Source of the DNA: Hansschlegelia quercus
GTDB lineage: Bacteria; Pseudomonadota; Alphaproteobacteria; Rhizobiales; Methylopilaceae
Length of the DNA stretch: 64,000 nucleotides
Assembly: GCF_004310425.1 (NCBI RefSeq)
Contig: NZ_SIUB01000001.1
Location: 744,001 to 808,000 of the forward strand
Reading direction: 5' to 3'
In this document: positions 44,280 to 52,986 of the stretch, piece by piece
Numbering within the stretch: the first letter of the stretch is position 1
How the letters are laid out: every line of letters begins with the position of its first letter
Notes under the pieces: generated by a model
What the model was told of the DNA's origin: nothing
What the model saw: the letters and a program-made list of their open reading frames with translations, nothing else
The model's database searches: none
Translations under genes and position numbers: made by a program

Positions 44280-45995
44280 TCAGACGTCGAGCGTGATGCG
44301 CGCCGAGCGCGCGCGGGATACGCAGGTCATGATGCGGCGGCCCTCCCGCTTCTCGGCGTCGCTGAGATAGACGTCCTGATGGTCGGGCTCGCCCTCGAGC
44401 ACCGTCGCCTCGCACGTCCCGCAGGCGCCCTGCTCGCAGGAGGACGGCAGGTCGACGCCGTTGTCGCGCAGCACCTCCAAGATCGTGCGGCCGGCGGGCA
44501 CCGTCAGCGTCAGCGCGGAGCGGGCGAGCGCAATCTCGAAGGACGAGCCGGCGTCGACCGCGCGCTCGTTCTTGAAATACTCGAAATGCACCGCGGCTTC
44601 CGGCCAGCCGGCTTCGGCGGCGACGCGGCGCGCGGTCTCGAGCATCGGCGTTGGGCCGCAGAGATAGACATGCGCCCCGACCGGCCGCTGGCCGAGCAGC
44701 GTCCGCAAGCGCGCTTCGGTCTCGACGGGATCGAGGCCGAGATGCGGGGTGAAGCGCGATTTAAGCGCGCCGAGCCTGTCGGCGAAGGCGATATGCGCCT
44801 CGTCGCGCGCGAAGCAGTGGAAAGCGATGGCTGAGCCGCTGTGATCGAGCGCCTGCGCCATCGCGATGAGCGGCGTGACGCCGACGCCGCCGGCGATGAA
44901 GATCGTGAGGTTCGCGTCGCGGCGCAGCGGAAAGTTGTTGCGCGGCTCCGAGATCGCGAGCAGGTCGCCCTCGCGCACCGTCTCGTGCAGCGTCTGCGAC
45001 CCGCCGCGGGAGGCGGGATCACGCTTAACGCCGATGACGTAGGATCCGGTCTCGCCGGGCGCGTTGACCAGCGAATAGGGCCGGATCAGCCCGTTCGGCA
45101 GGTGAACGTCGATATGCCCGCCGGGCTGGAAGGTGGGCAGGCCCCCGGAAACCGCCGCGAGTTCGAAGCCCGCGACGTCCGCCCCCGCCGCCCATTTGCG
45201 CGATACCGCGACGCTCAGCGAGGCGCGCCGGCCGGCCTTGAGGAGGCCCGGCATCTCGGCGAGTTCGGCGGAGACCGGCGCATAGACCGGCGCGAGCGGT
45301 TCCGGCGCGGGCGCCGCGAGCGCCTCGGCCTCGATCACGTCGCGCAGCGCCTTCAGCCGCTCATTGTGCAGGCGGAGCGTCGCAATGCTGTCCGGCGATC
45401 GGTCGCCCGCCAAGACGCCGCGGATCACGCAGCGGCCGGAATCGACCGGCTGGACGAAGAACGCTGCGCGCGTTCCCTCAGGCGTCGTCAGCGTCACCGA
45501 AAGGCCGTCTCCCTCTTGGCCGCCATCATCGCCATGCCTGCGCAACGCCGCAACCGCCATCGCGGCCGGCGCGTTCGCCGCCATCTCGCGCAGCGTCAGC
45601 AGGTCGCCGCTGTCGAGCTCCGGCCGCGCCGGCGGCCCCCGCTCCTCGCCAAGCGTCGTCCAGATCAACCCGTAGCGCTCAACCACGGGATAGGTGCGGT
45701 TGGTGATGGTCCGCGCCGGCGCGTCGGCGGGATGGGCGGGAATGTAGGTGCAGCCCGCCGTTCGGTTGGCGTAGCGCCAGCCGTGATACTGGCAGACGAG
45801 CTCGCGCCCGTCGTTCAGCCCGATCGAGAGCCTGACGCCGCGGTGCAGGCAGCGGTTCTCCCAGACGTTGACGTGGCCGTCGTCGGCTCGCCAGGCTGCG
45901 AATTCCTGGCCCAGCAGCTGGCCGTGAAACACGTGGCGGAACGGCAGATCGCCGCTTGCGGCGATCGGGCTCCAGATGTCGTTCGTCAGGCTCAT
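44280..45995 (-). CDS. Rieske domain-flavin reductase-ferredoxin fusion, NdmD-like
   Basis: 571 residues, three electron-transfer modules. The N-terminal Rieske domain has complete ligands Cys49-x-His51 (NRCLHRG) and Cys68-x2-His71 (VCQYHGW). After a linker, residues from about 260 form the FMN/NADH reductase: GGHIDVHLPNGLIRPYSLVN, FIAGGVGVTPLIAMAQAL, HVYLCGPTPMLETARR. A plant-type [2Fe-2S] domain ends the protein (CEQGACGTCEATV and a last Cys in MTCVSRA). A Rieske domain at the front of a phthalate dioxygenase-type reductase is unusual; NdmD of the caffeine N-demethylase system has this order. Its ATG overlaps the stop of the Rieske-less oxygenase by four bases. Confidence 0.93.
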   Translation of the reverse strand: MSLTNDIWSPIAASGDLPFRHVFHGQLLGQEFAAWRADDGHVNVWENRCLHRGVRLSIGLNDGRELVCQYHGWRYANRTAGCTYIPAHPADAPARTITNRTYPVVERYGLIWTTLGEERGPPARPELDSGDLLTLREMAANAPAAMAVAALRRHGDDGGQEGDGLSVTLTTPEGTRAAFFVQPVDSGRCVIRGVLAGDRSPDSIATLRLHNERLKALRDVIEAEALAAPAPEPLAPVYAPVSAELAEMPGLLKAGRRASLSVAVSRKWAAGADVAGFELAAVSGGLPTFQPGGHIDVHLPNGLIRPYSLVNAPGETGSYVIGVKRDPASRGGSQTLHETVREGDLLAISEPRNNFPLRRDANLTIFIAGGVGVTPLIAMAQALDHSGSAIAFHCFARDEAHIAFADRLGALKSRFTPHLGLDPVETEARLRTLLGQRPVGAHVYLCGPTPMLETARRVAAEAGWPEAAVHFEYFKNERAVDAGSSFEIALARSALTLTVPAGRTILEVLRDNGVDLPSSCEQGACGTCEATVLEGEPDHQDVYLSDAEKREGRRIMTCVSRARSARITLDV

Positions 45996-46897
45996 GCGGC
46001 GGCGGGGATCACGCCATAGGTCACGCCTTTGGCGGACAGCCAGCGGCGATAGGCGATCGCGGATTTGTCGGCGCGGATCGGCGTTTCCGCGCGGGGGTCG
46101 AGCGGCAGGCGCTTCGGGAACTGGTTCTCGAGGATCGGCTTGTCTTGCCCGAAGACCATCAGCTGGAAACGGCGGATGAAGGTGTCGTCGTTCTGATCGT
46201 CGAGGATCGACAGCATCATGTGCGCCCGGATGCGCTCCTGTCCGACCGGCTGGAGGAAGATCGCGATCACGTCCTGACGGTTCGCGTCAAGCGGGCTCGA
46301 CTTGTAGAGCACCGAGCAGAACGGGTGCGGCACCCGGTAGACGTACTCGACCTCCATGCCGCCCTTGGCGACGGTCGAGGCCATCGGCTGAAAAAAGCGG
46401 CAGCGCGTCGCCAGGACCTCGTCACGCTCGGCCGAGGTCTCGACGTCGTATTCCTTCACTTCCGTATGCGGCTGCTCGCCCAGAATGCCGGTGTGGACAT
46501 ACGGGAAATGGCCCATGTCGAGGAAGTTCTCGATCGCCCGCGGCGCGGACACCGCGACGCCGATCGACGCCGCGGCGACGTTGCGCCGGTCGGGCTCGGC
46601 ATATTCGGGAATGGCGAAAATTTCTTCGGGCGGCGTCCCGAGCGACGTCCAGAGATAGCCGTAAGCGACAAGGCTCGGCAGCGCGTCGGCTGGACGCGTC
46701 GACGGCGCCGCGTCGCCTGCCCGCAGCTCCGGCCGCGCCCGCCAGACGAAGGGCTCGCCGTCCGCCACTTTGGCGAAGTTCACAGGCTCGTCGAGCAGCA
46801 CGGTCGCGGAGACCTTGCCCGGCGGGATCTCGCCGATTGCGGCGATCGGGTGCCACAGGTTCAGCGTCACGGGATCTGGGGACGCAAATCCGCTCAT
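45992..46897 (-). CDS. Rieske-type oxygenase catalytic subunit lacking the Rieske cluster, NdmC-like
   Basis: 301 residues. The catalytic domain carries the mononuclear iron motif NFLDMGHFPYVH (Asn124, Asp127, His130, His135) of Rieske non-heme iron oxygenases. The N-terminal 90 residues keep the outer strands of a Rieske domain (LWHPIAAIGEIPPGKVSATV, VAYGYLWTSLG) but lack all Cys-x-His and Cys-x2-His ligands, which should lie between residues 50 and 80. The missing cluster is supplied in trans by the Rieske-reductase gene that overlaps its 3' end. NdmC, the N7-demethylase of Pseudomonas putida CBB5, shows this same loss. Likely reaction: oxidative N-demethylation of a small heterocycle or ureide. 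Confidence 0.9.
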   Translation of the reverse strand: MSGFASPDPVTLNLWHPIAAIGEIPPGKVSATVLLDEPVNFAKVADGEPFVWRARPELRAGDAAPSTRPADALPSLVAYGYLWTSLGTPPEEIFAIPEYAEPDRRNVAAASIGVAVSAPRAIENFLDMGHFPYVHTGILGEQPHTEVKEYDVETSAERDEVLATRCRFFQPMASTVAKGGMEVEYVYRVPHPFCSVLYKSSPLDANRQDVIAIFLQPVGQERIRAHMMLSILDDQNDDTFIRRFQLMVFGQDKPILENQFPKRLPLDPRAETPIRADKSAIAYRRWLSAKGVTYGVIPAAA

Positions 46898-47008
46898 CGC
46901 GGCGCTCCTCGATTTATCGTTCGAATGCGATCAGGCTCGCACATTCAATGGCTTGCGGGAAGGCCGGAGGTCGCCGGGGGAGGTCTGACACGCCGCCGCG
47001 AGGAGAGA

Positions 47009-47674
47009 TCAACCCGCCATCGCCGCTATCGCCGCGTCCGACTGCGCGACCCAGCCGAAGATGCCGCCCTGCGCCTTGATCATCTTCAGCCCGTATTCGT
47101 GGAAGTCCGGAAAGTAAGACGCGCAGCAATCCGCCAGCACGACGCAGCGATAGCCGCGGTCGTTCGCCTCCCGGACCGTGGTGTTGACGCAGACCTCGGT
47201 CGTCACGCCGCAGACCAGCAGCGTGTCGATCCCGCGGTTCTTCAGCATCAGCTCCAGATCGGTCTGGTAGAACGCCCCCTTCCCCGGCTTGTCGATCACC
47301 GGCTCGCCGGCGAGCGGGCTGAGCTCCGCGATGATGTCGTGCCCGGCCTCGCCGCGGATCAGGATGCGGCCCATGGGTCCCGGCGCACCGATGCGGGCGG
47401 AGGGTTCGCCGCGCTCCACCTTGGCCTTCGGCGCGTCGGCCATGTCGGGCCTGTGACCCTCGCGGGTATGCACGACGAGCATCCCCGCCCCCCGCGCCGC
47501 ATCGAGCGTGGCCTTGCAGGGACCGATGGCGGCCTTCAGCAGGGAGACGTCGTTCCCCAGCGTCTCGCCGAAGCCGCCCGGCTCGATGAAATCGCGCTGC
47601 ATGTCGATGATGAGGAGCGCGGTGCTCGCGAGGTCCACATCGAGCGGCTGCGGTTCGGCCTCGATCGTCGGCAT
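47009..47674 (-). CDS. Isochorismatase-fold cysteine hydrolase, candidate ureide amidase
   Basis: 221 residues. The catalytic triad of the family is present: Asp24 ([10 protein letters not shown]), Lys129 ([10 protein letters not shown]) and Cys162 ([12 protein letters not shown]). It is a paralogue of the BiuH-like protein at 52983-53684, sharing [17 protein letters not shown] and [11 protein letters not shown], but is shorter at the N-terminus and differs around residues 75-100, the region that shapes the pocket. Bacteria that degrade triuret use a BiuH-related enzyme (TrtA) beside biuret and allophanate hydrolases, so this second copy may be a triuret- or substituted-biuret hydrolase. Ureidoacrylate hydrolase (RutB) is a less likely alternative given the neighbours. 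Confidence 0.82.
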   Translation of the reverse strand: MPTIEAEPQPLDVDLASTALLIIDMQRDFIEPGGFGETLGNDVSLLKAAIGPCKATLDAARGAGMLVVHTREGHRPDMADAPKAKVERGEPSARIGAPGPMGRILIRGEAGHDIIAELSPLAGEPVIDKPGKGAFYQTDLELMLKNRGIDTLLVCGVTTEVCVNTTVREANDRGYRCVVLADCCASYFPDFHEYGLKMIKAQGGIFGWVAQSDAAIAAMAG

Positions 47675-47683
47675 GTCCTGTCC

Positions 47684-48067
47684 CTACCCCTCGTCGATGA
47701 CGCTGACATGCGCCGAGACCACCCTCCACCCGTCCGGAAAACGCACCCAGGTCTGGCTCTGGCGGCCGATCTTCCCCGGCGCGCCGTCTCGCCGGAACAG
47801 CGTGTTCGCCACCGCCATATCGCGGCCGTAGGCCGTGATCTGCGTGCGCTCCAGCGTGCGGTCGAGGCCCTTCGGCGAACGGCCGCGGCGGAAGGCGCGG
47901 ATCTCGTCCATCCCGTAGAGGTTCTCGGTCGCGCCGTAGCGCAGGGTGCGCGGGTCGTCGTTGAACAGCCCCTCGAGCGTCTCGACATCGTTGCCGGTGA
48001 GCGCCGCCTCGTAGGATCTGAAGGCCGCCGTAACTTCGGCCAGAACTTCGGGATCGTCGATCGTCAT
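47684..48067 (-). CDS. atzH: HpxZ/AtzH-like NTF2-fold protein
   Basis: 127 residues from ATG 48067, which overlaps the amidase stop (TCAT at 48064-48067). It has the DUF3225 pattern: DPEVLAEVTAAFRSYEAALT, DPRTLRYGATENLYGMDEIR and GRQSQTWVRFPDGWRVVSAH. In Pseudomonas sp. ADP the homologue AtzH hydrolyses and decarboxylates 1,3-dicarboxyurea to allophanate; in Klebsiella HpxZ belongs to oxalurate breakdown. The adjacent atzF, atzG and atzE genes favour the former. The exact substrate here is unproven. Confidence 0.83.
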   Translation of the reverse strand: MTIDDPEVLAEVTAAFRSYEAALTGNDVETLEGLFNDDPRTLRYGATENLYGMDEIRAFRRGRSPKGLDRTLERTQITAYGRDMAVANTLFRRDGAPGKIGRQSQTWVRFPDGWRVVSAHVSVIDEG

Positions 48068-49392
48068 GAGGCTGCTCCCATATCCCGAACGAACGCCACG
48101 CCCGCTTTCTCCAGCGCGCGCGCCACGCGGAGCGCAGCGGCCTCCTTCCAGGGCGCGGCGATGATCTGCACGCCGAGCGGCAGGCCGCTGTCCAGGAAGA
48201 TCGGCGCGCAAACGACCGGCAGGCCGATGAACGAGATCGGCTGGGTGAACACGCCGACGTTCGGCCTCAACGGCACGGTCTCGCCGTTCAGCATGAGCGT
48301 GGTCTGGCCGAGCTTCGGCGCGCGGCAGGGCGTCGCCGGGGCCAGCAGCACGTCGACCTCCTCGAACAGCTTCGCGGCGGCTTCCGCGAACCAGCGGCGG
48401 AAGCGGTGGGCGCGGGCGACGAAGGCGGCGGGAATGGTCGCGCCGGCGATCATCCGGTCGCGCACCGCCGGGTCGAAATCCTCCGCACGCGTCCTCAGCC
48501 GGTCGAGATGGAGCGCCGCGCCCTCGCTCGCCGTGATGACGTAGGCGGCCGCCCGCGCCCGCGCGGCCTCGGGCAGTTCCACCACGCGCTCGGCGCCAAG
48601 AAATTCAGCGACGCGCGCCACAGCCTCGAAGCAGTCGGCGTCGCCGCCGTTGGCGAAATAGCCGCCGAGCGTCGCGATGCGAAGGTCCGCAAAACCGTCT
48701 TCGAGCCTTGGCGAGGCCGGCTCGGCCGGGCGTTCGGTCGCATAAGGATCGTCCGAATCCGGCCCCTGCATCGCGTCGTAGGCGGCGGCCAGCAGTCCGA
48801 CCGAGTTCGCGAGCGGCCCGAGATGGTCGAGGCTGTGGACGAAGGGGAACGTCCCTGCCCGGCTCAGGCGCCCGAAGGTCGGCTTCAGCCCAAAAGTCCC
48901 GCAGAGCGCGGAGGGCACGCGGATCGAGCCGTTGGTGTCGGAGGCGAGCGCCAGCGGCACGAGGCCCGCGCCGACCGCCGCGCCGGAGCCGCCCGACGAG
49001 CCGCCAGACATGCGGGTGGCGTCGTGCGGATTGCGCGACGGGCCGTCATGGACGTTTTCGCCGGTGAAGTCGTAGGCGTATTCGCCCATGTTGAGCGCGC
49101 CGACGAGCACCGCGCCGGCGGCCTCCAGCCGGCGGATCAGCGCCGCGTCCCGGCGCGCGGGGGCAAGCTCCCGGTTGATCTTCGAACCCGCGCGGGTGGC
49201 GAGGCCCTCAACGTCGAACAAGTTTTTCACCGCGAAGGGCACGCCCGCGAGCGGCCCGGCGACTCCGGACGCGTCGACCGTCGCCGCCTTGGCGCGCGCC
49301 CGCTCCCCCGTCACATCGGTGAAGGCGCCGAGCGCAGGCTCGGCCTTGCCGATGCGGCCAAGCGCAGCCTCGACGGCCGCCGTCGCGCTCAT
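48064..49392 (-). CDS. atzE: Amidase-signature hydrolase, AtzE/HpxY family
   Basis: 442 residues of the amidase signature family with the Ser-cisSer-Lys triad: Lys in GVPFAVKNLFDVEGLATRAG, serines in RMSGGSSGGSGAAVGAGL and ASDTNGSIRVPSALCGTFGL. AtzE hydrolyses 1-carboxybiuret and needs the small partner AtzG; that partner is encoded immediately upstream with a four-base overlap (49389-49392). The stop overlaps atzH. Glutamyl-tRNA amidotransferase subunit A is a related fold, but absence of gatB/gatC and the atzG/atzH partners exclude it. Confidence 0.87.
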   Translation of the reverse strand: MSATAAVEAALGRIGKAEPALGAFTDVTGERARAKAATVDASGVAGPLAGVPFAVKNLFDVEGLATRAGSKINRELAPARRDAALIRRLEAAGAVLVGALNMGEYAYDFTGENVHDGPSRNPHDATRMSGGSSGGSGAAVGAGLVPLALASDTNGSIRVPSALCGTFGLKPTFGRLSRAGTFPFVHSLDHLGPLANSVGLLAAAYDAMQGPDSDDPYATERPAEPASPRLEDGFADLRIATLGGYFANGGDADCFEAVARVAEFLGAERVVELPEAARARAAAYVITASEGAALHLDRLRTRAEDFDPAVRDRMIAGATIPAAFVARAHRFRRWFAEAAAKLFEEVDVLLAPATPCRAPKLGQTTLMLNGETVPLRPNVGVFTQPISFIGLPVVCAPIFLDSGLPLGVQIIAAPWKEAAALRVARALEKAGVAFVRDMGAAS

Positions 49393-49580
49393 GGCCGGAA
49401 CACCGAGGCGGGGTCGAGTTCGTCGTCGAGCGGGAAGTCCGCGACCAGCCGGCCGGCCTGCAGCGTCGCTTTCAGATGCGCGAGCACGGACGGGCGCCAG
49501 TCCGGCGCCACGCTGAGCCCGAGCGCCGCCGTCGCGGCGTCGAGATGGGCTTCGAGCGTTTCGTCGGACAGCAGGTTCAT
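49389..49580 (-). CDS. atzG: AtzG-like small subunit (DUF4089)
   Basis: 63 residues with the family pattern LEAHLDAATAALGLSVAPDW, then VLAHLKATLQAGRLVADFPL and the C-terminal DELDPASVFRP. AtzG is a vestigial GatC-like protein that wraps AtzE and is needed for its stability. Both ends overlap neighbours by four bases (atzF stop at 49577, atzE start at 49392), so production is tightly coupled at 1:1 with AtzE. Confidence 0.88.
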   Translation of the reverse strand: MNLLSDETLEAHLDAATAALGLSVAPDWRPSVLAHLKATLQAGRLVADFPLDDELDPASVFRP

Positions 49581-51388
49581 GCGGCCTTCGTCGCCCCGAT
49601 GAAGGCGCGCCAGCCGCCGTAGCGCGTGATCTCCTCCGCGCCGACGATTCCTTCCGGCTCGACGAGAAAGCCGAACGGCGTCGTGCCGTCCGCGAGCCTC
49701 AACGTGCCGAAGCCGAGCGGCGACGGAATGGCTGAGACGAACGGGCCGATCGCGGATTTGGGCAGCGCCCAGACCTCGGTCGCGATCGCGGCGCCCTCGC
49801 CTGTCCGCACGCGGAGCAGCCCGGGCCGGGCGACCTTGCCGGGGAGCGAGAAGAGTTTGTAGGAGCGCTCGGTGTCGACCGCGCGCAGGAACCGGCCGCC
49901 GAGCTTCGTCACCTCGCCGTTCAGCGCCATTCCCGAGAGATGCGCGCCGACGACGACCAGCTCCATCTCGTCCGGGCCGGCGGCGGCGGCCCGCGCGGGC
50001 GCGGGCGACGGCGCGCGGCCGGTCGCGCCAACGGGGACTGCCCCGGCGATGTGCAGCGCCTCGCCGATCGCCGCAATCCTGAAGTCATGGCCTGCGGGCG
50101 CGATCAGCGTGACGCCGGCGGGCTTGCCGTCGGCCCGCGGCCGGCCGGGAACGGCAAGCGCGCAGAGGTCGAGCAGGTTGACGAAATTGGTGTAGGTCCC
50201 GAATTCGCTGTTGAGCGCGATCGGCTCCGCCTCGATCGCCGCGACCGTGTGCGGCCGCGGGTAGGTCGGGACCAGCATCGCGTCGGCCGACGCCCAAACG
50301 CCGCCGAGCGCGCGCTTGAGCTCGGCCAGTTTGTAAAGGGCCCCGAACGCGTTCGCGGCATCGAACCGGACGGCGCCCTGGATGATCTTGCGCGTCACGG
50401 GGTGAAGCGCCTCCGGCTTCTCCTCGATGAAGCTGCGGATCGCCTCGTAGCGCTCGGCCACGAACGGGCCGTCATAGAGCAGGCTCGCGACCGCGAAGAA
50501 GGGTTCGAGGTCGATCTCGGTGGTCTGCGCGCCGAGCCCCTTCAGATCGGCGATCGTCGCGTCGAAGGCGGTCTCCGCCGCGGCGTCGCCCGCGAACCGC
50601 CGGCTCGCGGCGTCGGGAATCAGCACGCGGAAGGACGGCGGCAGCGGCGCGATCGAGGGTTTGGCGAAGTCGCGCGAAAACGCGTCTGACGCGCAATAGC
50701 CCGCCATGGCCTGGAACACGGAATAGGCGTCGTCGACCGAATTCGCGAACACCGAGACGCAATCGAGCGTCCGGCAGGCGGGCAGCACACCCTCGGTCGG
50801 AACGGCGCCGACGGTGGGTTTCAGTCCGACGATGTTGTTGAGCCCAGCCGGCACGCGGCCCGAGCCCGCCGTGTCGGTGCCGAGCGAAAACGCGACCAGC
50901 CCGCGCGCGACCGAGACCGCCGAGCCCGAGCTCGACCCGCCCGGCGCGAGTGCCGGATCGACGGCGTTGAGCGGCGCGGGATAGGGCGTGCGGAGGCCGA
51001 CGAGGCCGGTCGCGAACTGGTCGAGATTGGTCTTGCCGACAACGATCGCGCCGGCCGCCTTCAACCGGGAGACTACCTCGGCGTCTCTCTCGGGCTGATA
51101 GGCGAAGTCCGGGCAGGCGGCGGTGGTCGGCAGCCCCGCAACGTCGATGTTGTCCTTCACCGCGAAGGGAACCCCCCAGAGCGCGCGGCCGTCCGTCGAC
51201 GAGCCCAGCGCGCGCGCTTCCGCGATCGCGGCGTCGCGGTCGGCGAGCGCGATGAAGATGCCGGGATCCCCAGCCGCCTCAATGCGGGCGAACGCTTCCT
51301 CGACCACCGCCAACGGCGATAGCCCGGCGGCATAGGCCGATCTCAGCGAGGCCAGATCGAAAGCGAGGTCGGCGAGAGCGGTCGTCAT
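49577..51388 (-). CDS. atzF: Allophanate hydrolase
   Basis: 603 residues: an N-terminal amidase domain and the C-terminal domain found only in allophanate hydrolases. The amidase has Lys78 (GVPFAVKDNIDVAGLPTTAA), serines in LAPGGSSSGSAVSVARGL and TDTAGSGRVPAGLNNIVGLK. The C-terminal domain (about 455-600) shows VVVGAHLSGMALNGEVTKLG, ATEVWALPKSAIGPFVSAIP and FGFLVEPEGIVGAEEITRYG. It cleaves allophanate to ammonia and CO2, the last step after biuret hydrolase. It is not fused to urea carboxylase, so it serves biuret/cyanurate-type rather than urea carboxylase metabolism. Sixty-eight bases separate it from the ABC ATPase upstream. Confidence 0.93.
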   Translation of the reverse strand: MTTALADLAFDLASLRSAYAAGLSPLAVVEEAFARIEAAGDPGIFIALADRDAAIAEARALGSSTDGRALWGVPFAVKDNIDVAGLPTTAACPDFAYQPERDAEVVSRLKAAGAIVVGKTNLDQFATGLVGLRTPYPAPLNAVDPALAPGGSSSGSAVSVARGLVAFSLGTDTAGSGRVPAGLNNIVGLKPTVGAVPTEGVLPACRTLDCVSVFANSVDDAYSVFQAMAGYCASDAFSRDFAKPSIAPLPPSFRVLIPDAASRRFAGDAAAETAFDATIADLKGLGAQTTEIDLEPFFAVASLLYDGPFVAERYEAIRSFIEEKPEALHPVTRKIIQGAVRFDAANAFGALYKLAELKRALGGVWASADAMLVPTYPRPHTVAAIEAEPIALNSEFGTYTNFVNLLDLCALAVPGRPRADGKPAGVTLIAPAGHDFRIAAIGEALHIAGAVPVGATGRAPSPAPARAAAAGPDEMELVVVGAHLSGMALNGEVTKLGGRFLRAVDTERSYKLFSLPGKVARPGLLRVRTGEGAAIATEVWALPKSAIGPFVSAIPSPLGFGTLRLADGTTPFGFLVEPEGIVGAEEITRYGGWRAFIGATKAA

Positions 51389-51456
51389 GTGAGCTTAACC
51401 ACCATTATCTGCAAAATTCGCTCGGACTTAACCGGCCGGAGGCCGGATTTAACCCG

Positions 51457-52986
51457 CTAGTGTTTGCCCGCCATATGCTCGCCGATGACGTGGAGGTCGG
51501 CCTGCGCGATCGGCGTTTCGTAGACGAGCTGACCGTCCGACATCACGAGGATGCGGTCGGAGAGCTCCAGCAGTTCGTCGAGATCCTCCGACATCAGCAG
51601 CACCGCCGCGCCGCCGTTCCGCGCCTTCATGATGCGCGCGCGGATTTCTGCGACCGCCGCGAAATCAAGCCCGAAGCAAGGGTTGGAGACGATCAGCAGG
51701 TCGACCGCGCCGCTCAGCTCCCGCGCCAGCACCGCCCGCTGCACGTTGCCGCCCGAGAGCGACTGGATGGGCGAGGAGAGCGACGCCGTCTTCACCTTGA
51801 ACTGCGCGATCAGAGAGGTCGCGTAGTCGCGGATCGCGCGCGCGCTGATCCAGGAGGCCGGCTTGCCGTCCTTGTCGAGATCGAAGGTCCGGAAGGCGAT
51901 GTTTTCGGCCACCGTCATCTTCGGCGCGCAGGCGTTCCTCAACGGCTCTTCCGGGATGAACCTGACGTTGAGCTTGCGGGACTGCTCCCTGGTCGCCTCG
52001 TAGGACGCGTTCTTCACGCGGATCTCGCCCGCCTCGCGCGCCCGCTGGCCGGCCAGAACCTCTAGAAACTCCTTCTGGCCGTTGCCGGAGACGCCGGCTA
52101 CGCCGACGATCTCGCCGGCCTTGACCTTCAGCCCGTCGATCTCGATCGACTTCAATCCCGAGCGGTCCTTGGCCTTGACCGCGTTCACCTCAAGCACGGA
52201 GACGGCGTCGGCGGGCGTCGGCGCCCGCTGGTCGAGCGCCGCGATCGCTTGGTCACCGATCATCATCGCCGCCATCTTGCGCCGGTCGAGATTGGCCACG
52301 CGGCCGCGGCCGGTCAGCTTGCCCTTGCGCAGCACCGAGACGTCGTCGGCGAACGCCGTGACCTCGTGGAACTTGTGGCTGATCATCAGCACCGTCAGCT
52401 CGCCGCGCCGGGTCATGCCGCGGACGAGGCCCAGCATCTCCTCGGCCTCGCCCGGGGTCAGCACCGAAGTCGGCTCGTCGAGCACGAGGAAGCGGCGGCC
52501 GAGATAGAGCTGCTTGACGATCTCGAGCTTCTGCTTCTCGCCGGCCGCGAGCGCGCTGACGGGCTGCTCGAGCGGGATCTTGAACGGCATCCGCTCCATG
52601 AAGCTCTTGAGGTCGCGGCGCTCCTTGCCCCAGTCGATGACGGCCGGCGCGTTCTCGCGCGAGATCACGAGGTTCTCCTCGCCGGTGAGCGAGGGCACCA
52701 GCGTGAAGTGCTGGTAGACCATGCCGAGGCCGAGCGCGCCCGCGTCCTTCGGGCTCGCGATCACGGCCTCGCGGCCGTTGACGACCATGTCGCCCGATGT
52801 CGGCGTGTAGAAGCCCATCATGCATTTCACGAGCGTCGACTTGCCCGCGCCGTTTTCGCCGAGCAGCGCGTGGAACGAGCCCGCCGGGACCTTCACCGTG
52901 ACGTCGTCGAGCGCGGTGAAGCCACCGAAGCGCATCGTCATGCCGATGGCCTCGACGCCGACGGCCGGAACGGTCTGCGCGTTCAT
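51457..52986 (-). CDS. Nucleoside/nucleobase-type ABC transporter ATPase with two ABC domains
   Basis: 509 residues, tandem ABC cassettes as in NupO/YufO and simple-sugar importers. The first has Walker [21 protein letters not shown], signature [20 protein letters not shown] and Walker [21 protein letters not shown]. The second has a degenerate Walker A ([20 protein letters not shown]) and signature [20 protein letters not shown], the usual state of this family. It starts within the biuH stop (ATGA, 52983-52986). It powers import by the two permeases encoded upstream. Confidence 0.93.
   Translation of the reverse strand: MNAQTVPAVGVEAIGMTMRFGGFTALDDVTVKVPAGSFHALLGENGAGKSTLVKCMMGFYTPTSGDMVVNGREAVIASPKDAGALGLGMVYQHFTLVPSLTGEENLVISRENAPAVIDWGKERRDLKSFMERMPFKIPLEQPVSALAAGEKQKLEIVKQLYLGRRFLVLDEPTSVLTPGEAEEMLGLVRGMTRRGELTVLMISHKFHEVTAFADDVSVLRKGKLTGRGRVANLDRRKMAAMMIGDQAIAALDQRAPTPADAVSVLEVNAVKAKDRSGLKSIEIDGLKVKAGEIVGVAGVSGNGQKEFLEVLAGQRAREAGEIRVKNASYEATREQSRKLNVRFIPEEPLRNACAPKMTVAENIAFRTFDLDKDGKPASWISARAIRDYATSLIAQFKVKTASLSSPIQSLSGGNVQRAVLARELSGAVDLLIVSNPCFGLDFAAVAEIRARIMKARNGGAAVLLMSEDLDELLELSDRILVMSDGQLVYETPIAQADLHVIGEHMAGKH

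Noticed and set aside
43631-46897. A specific call as 7-methylxanthine demethylase
   Set aside because: The three-gene architecture matches NdmCDE, but no xanthine or methylurate genes are adjacent and substrate cannot be read from sequence, so only the system type is claimed.
45956-48544. Long plus-strand open frame (862 codons) opposite the oxygenase, cysteine hydrolase and amidase genes
   Set aside because: It is antisense to several overlapping genes with clear catalytic motifs; its translation is Arg/His-rich and low in complexity.
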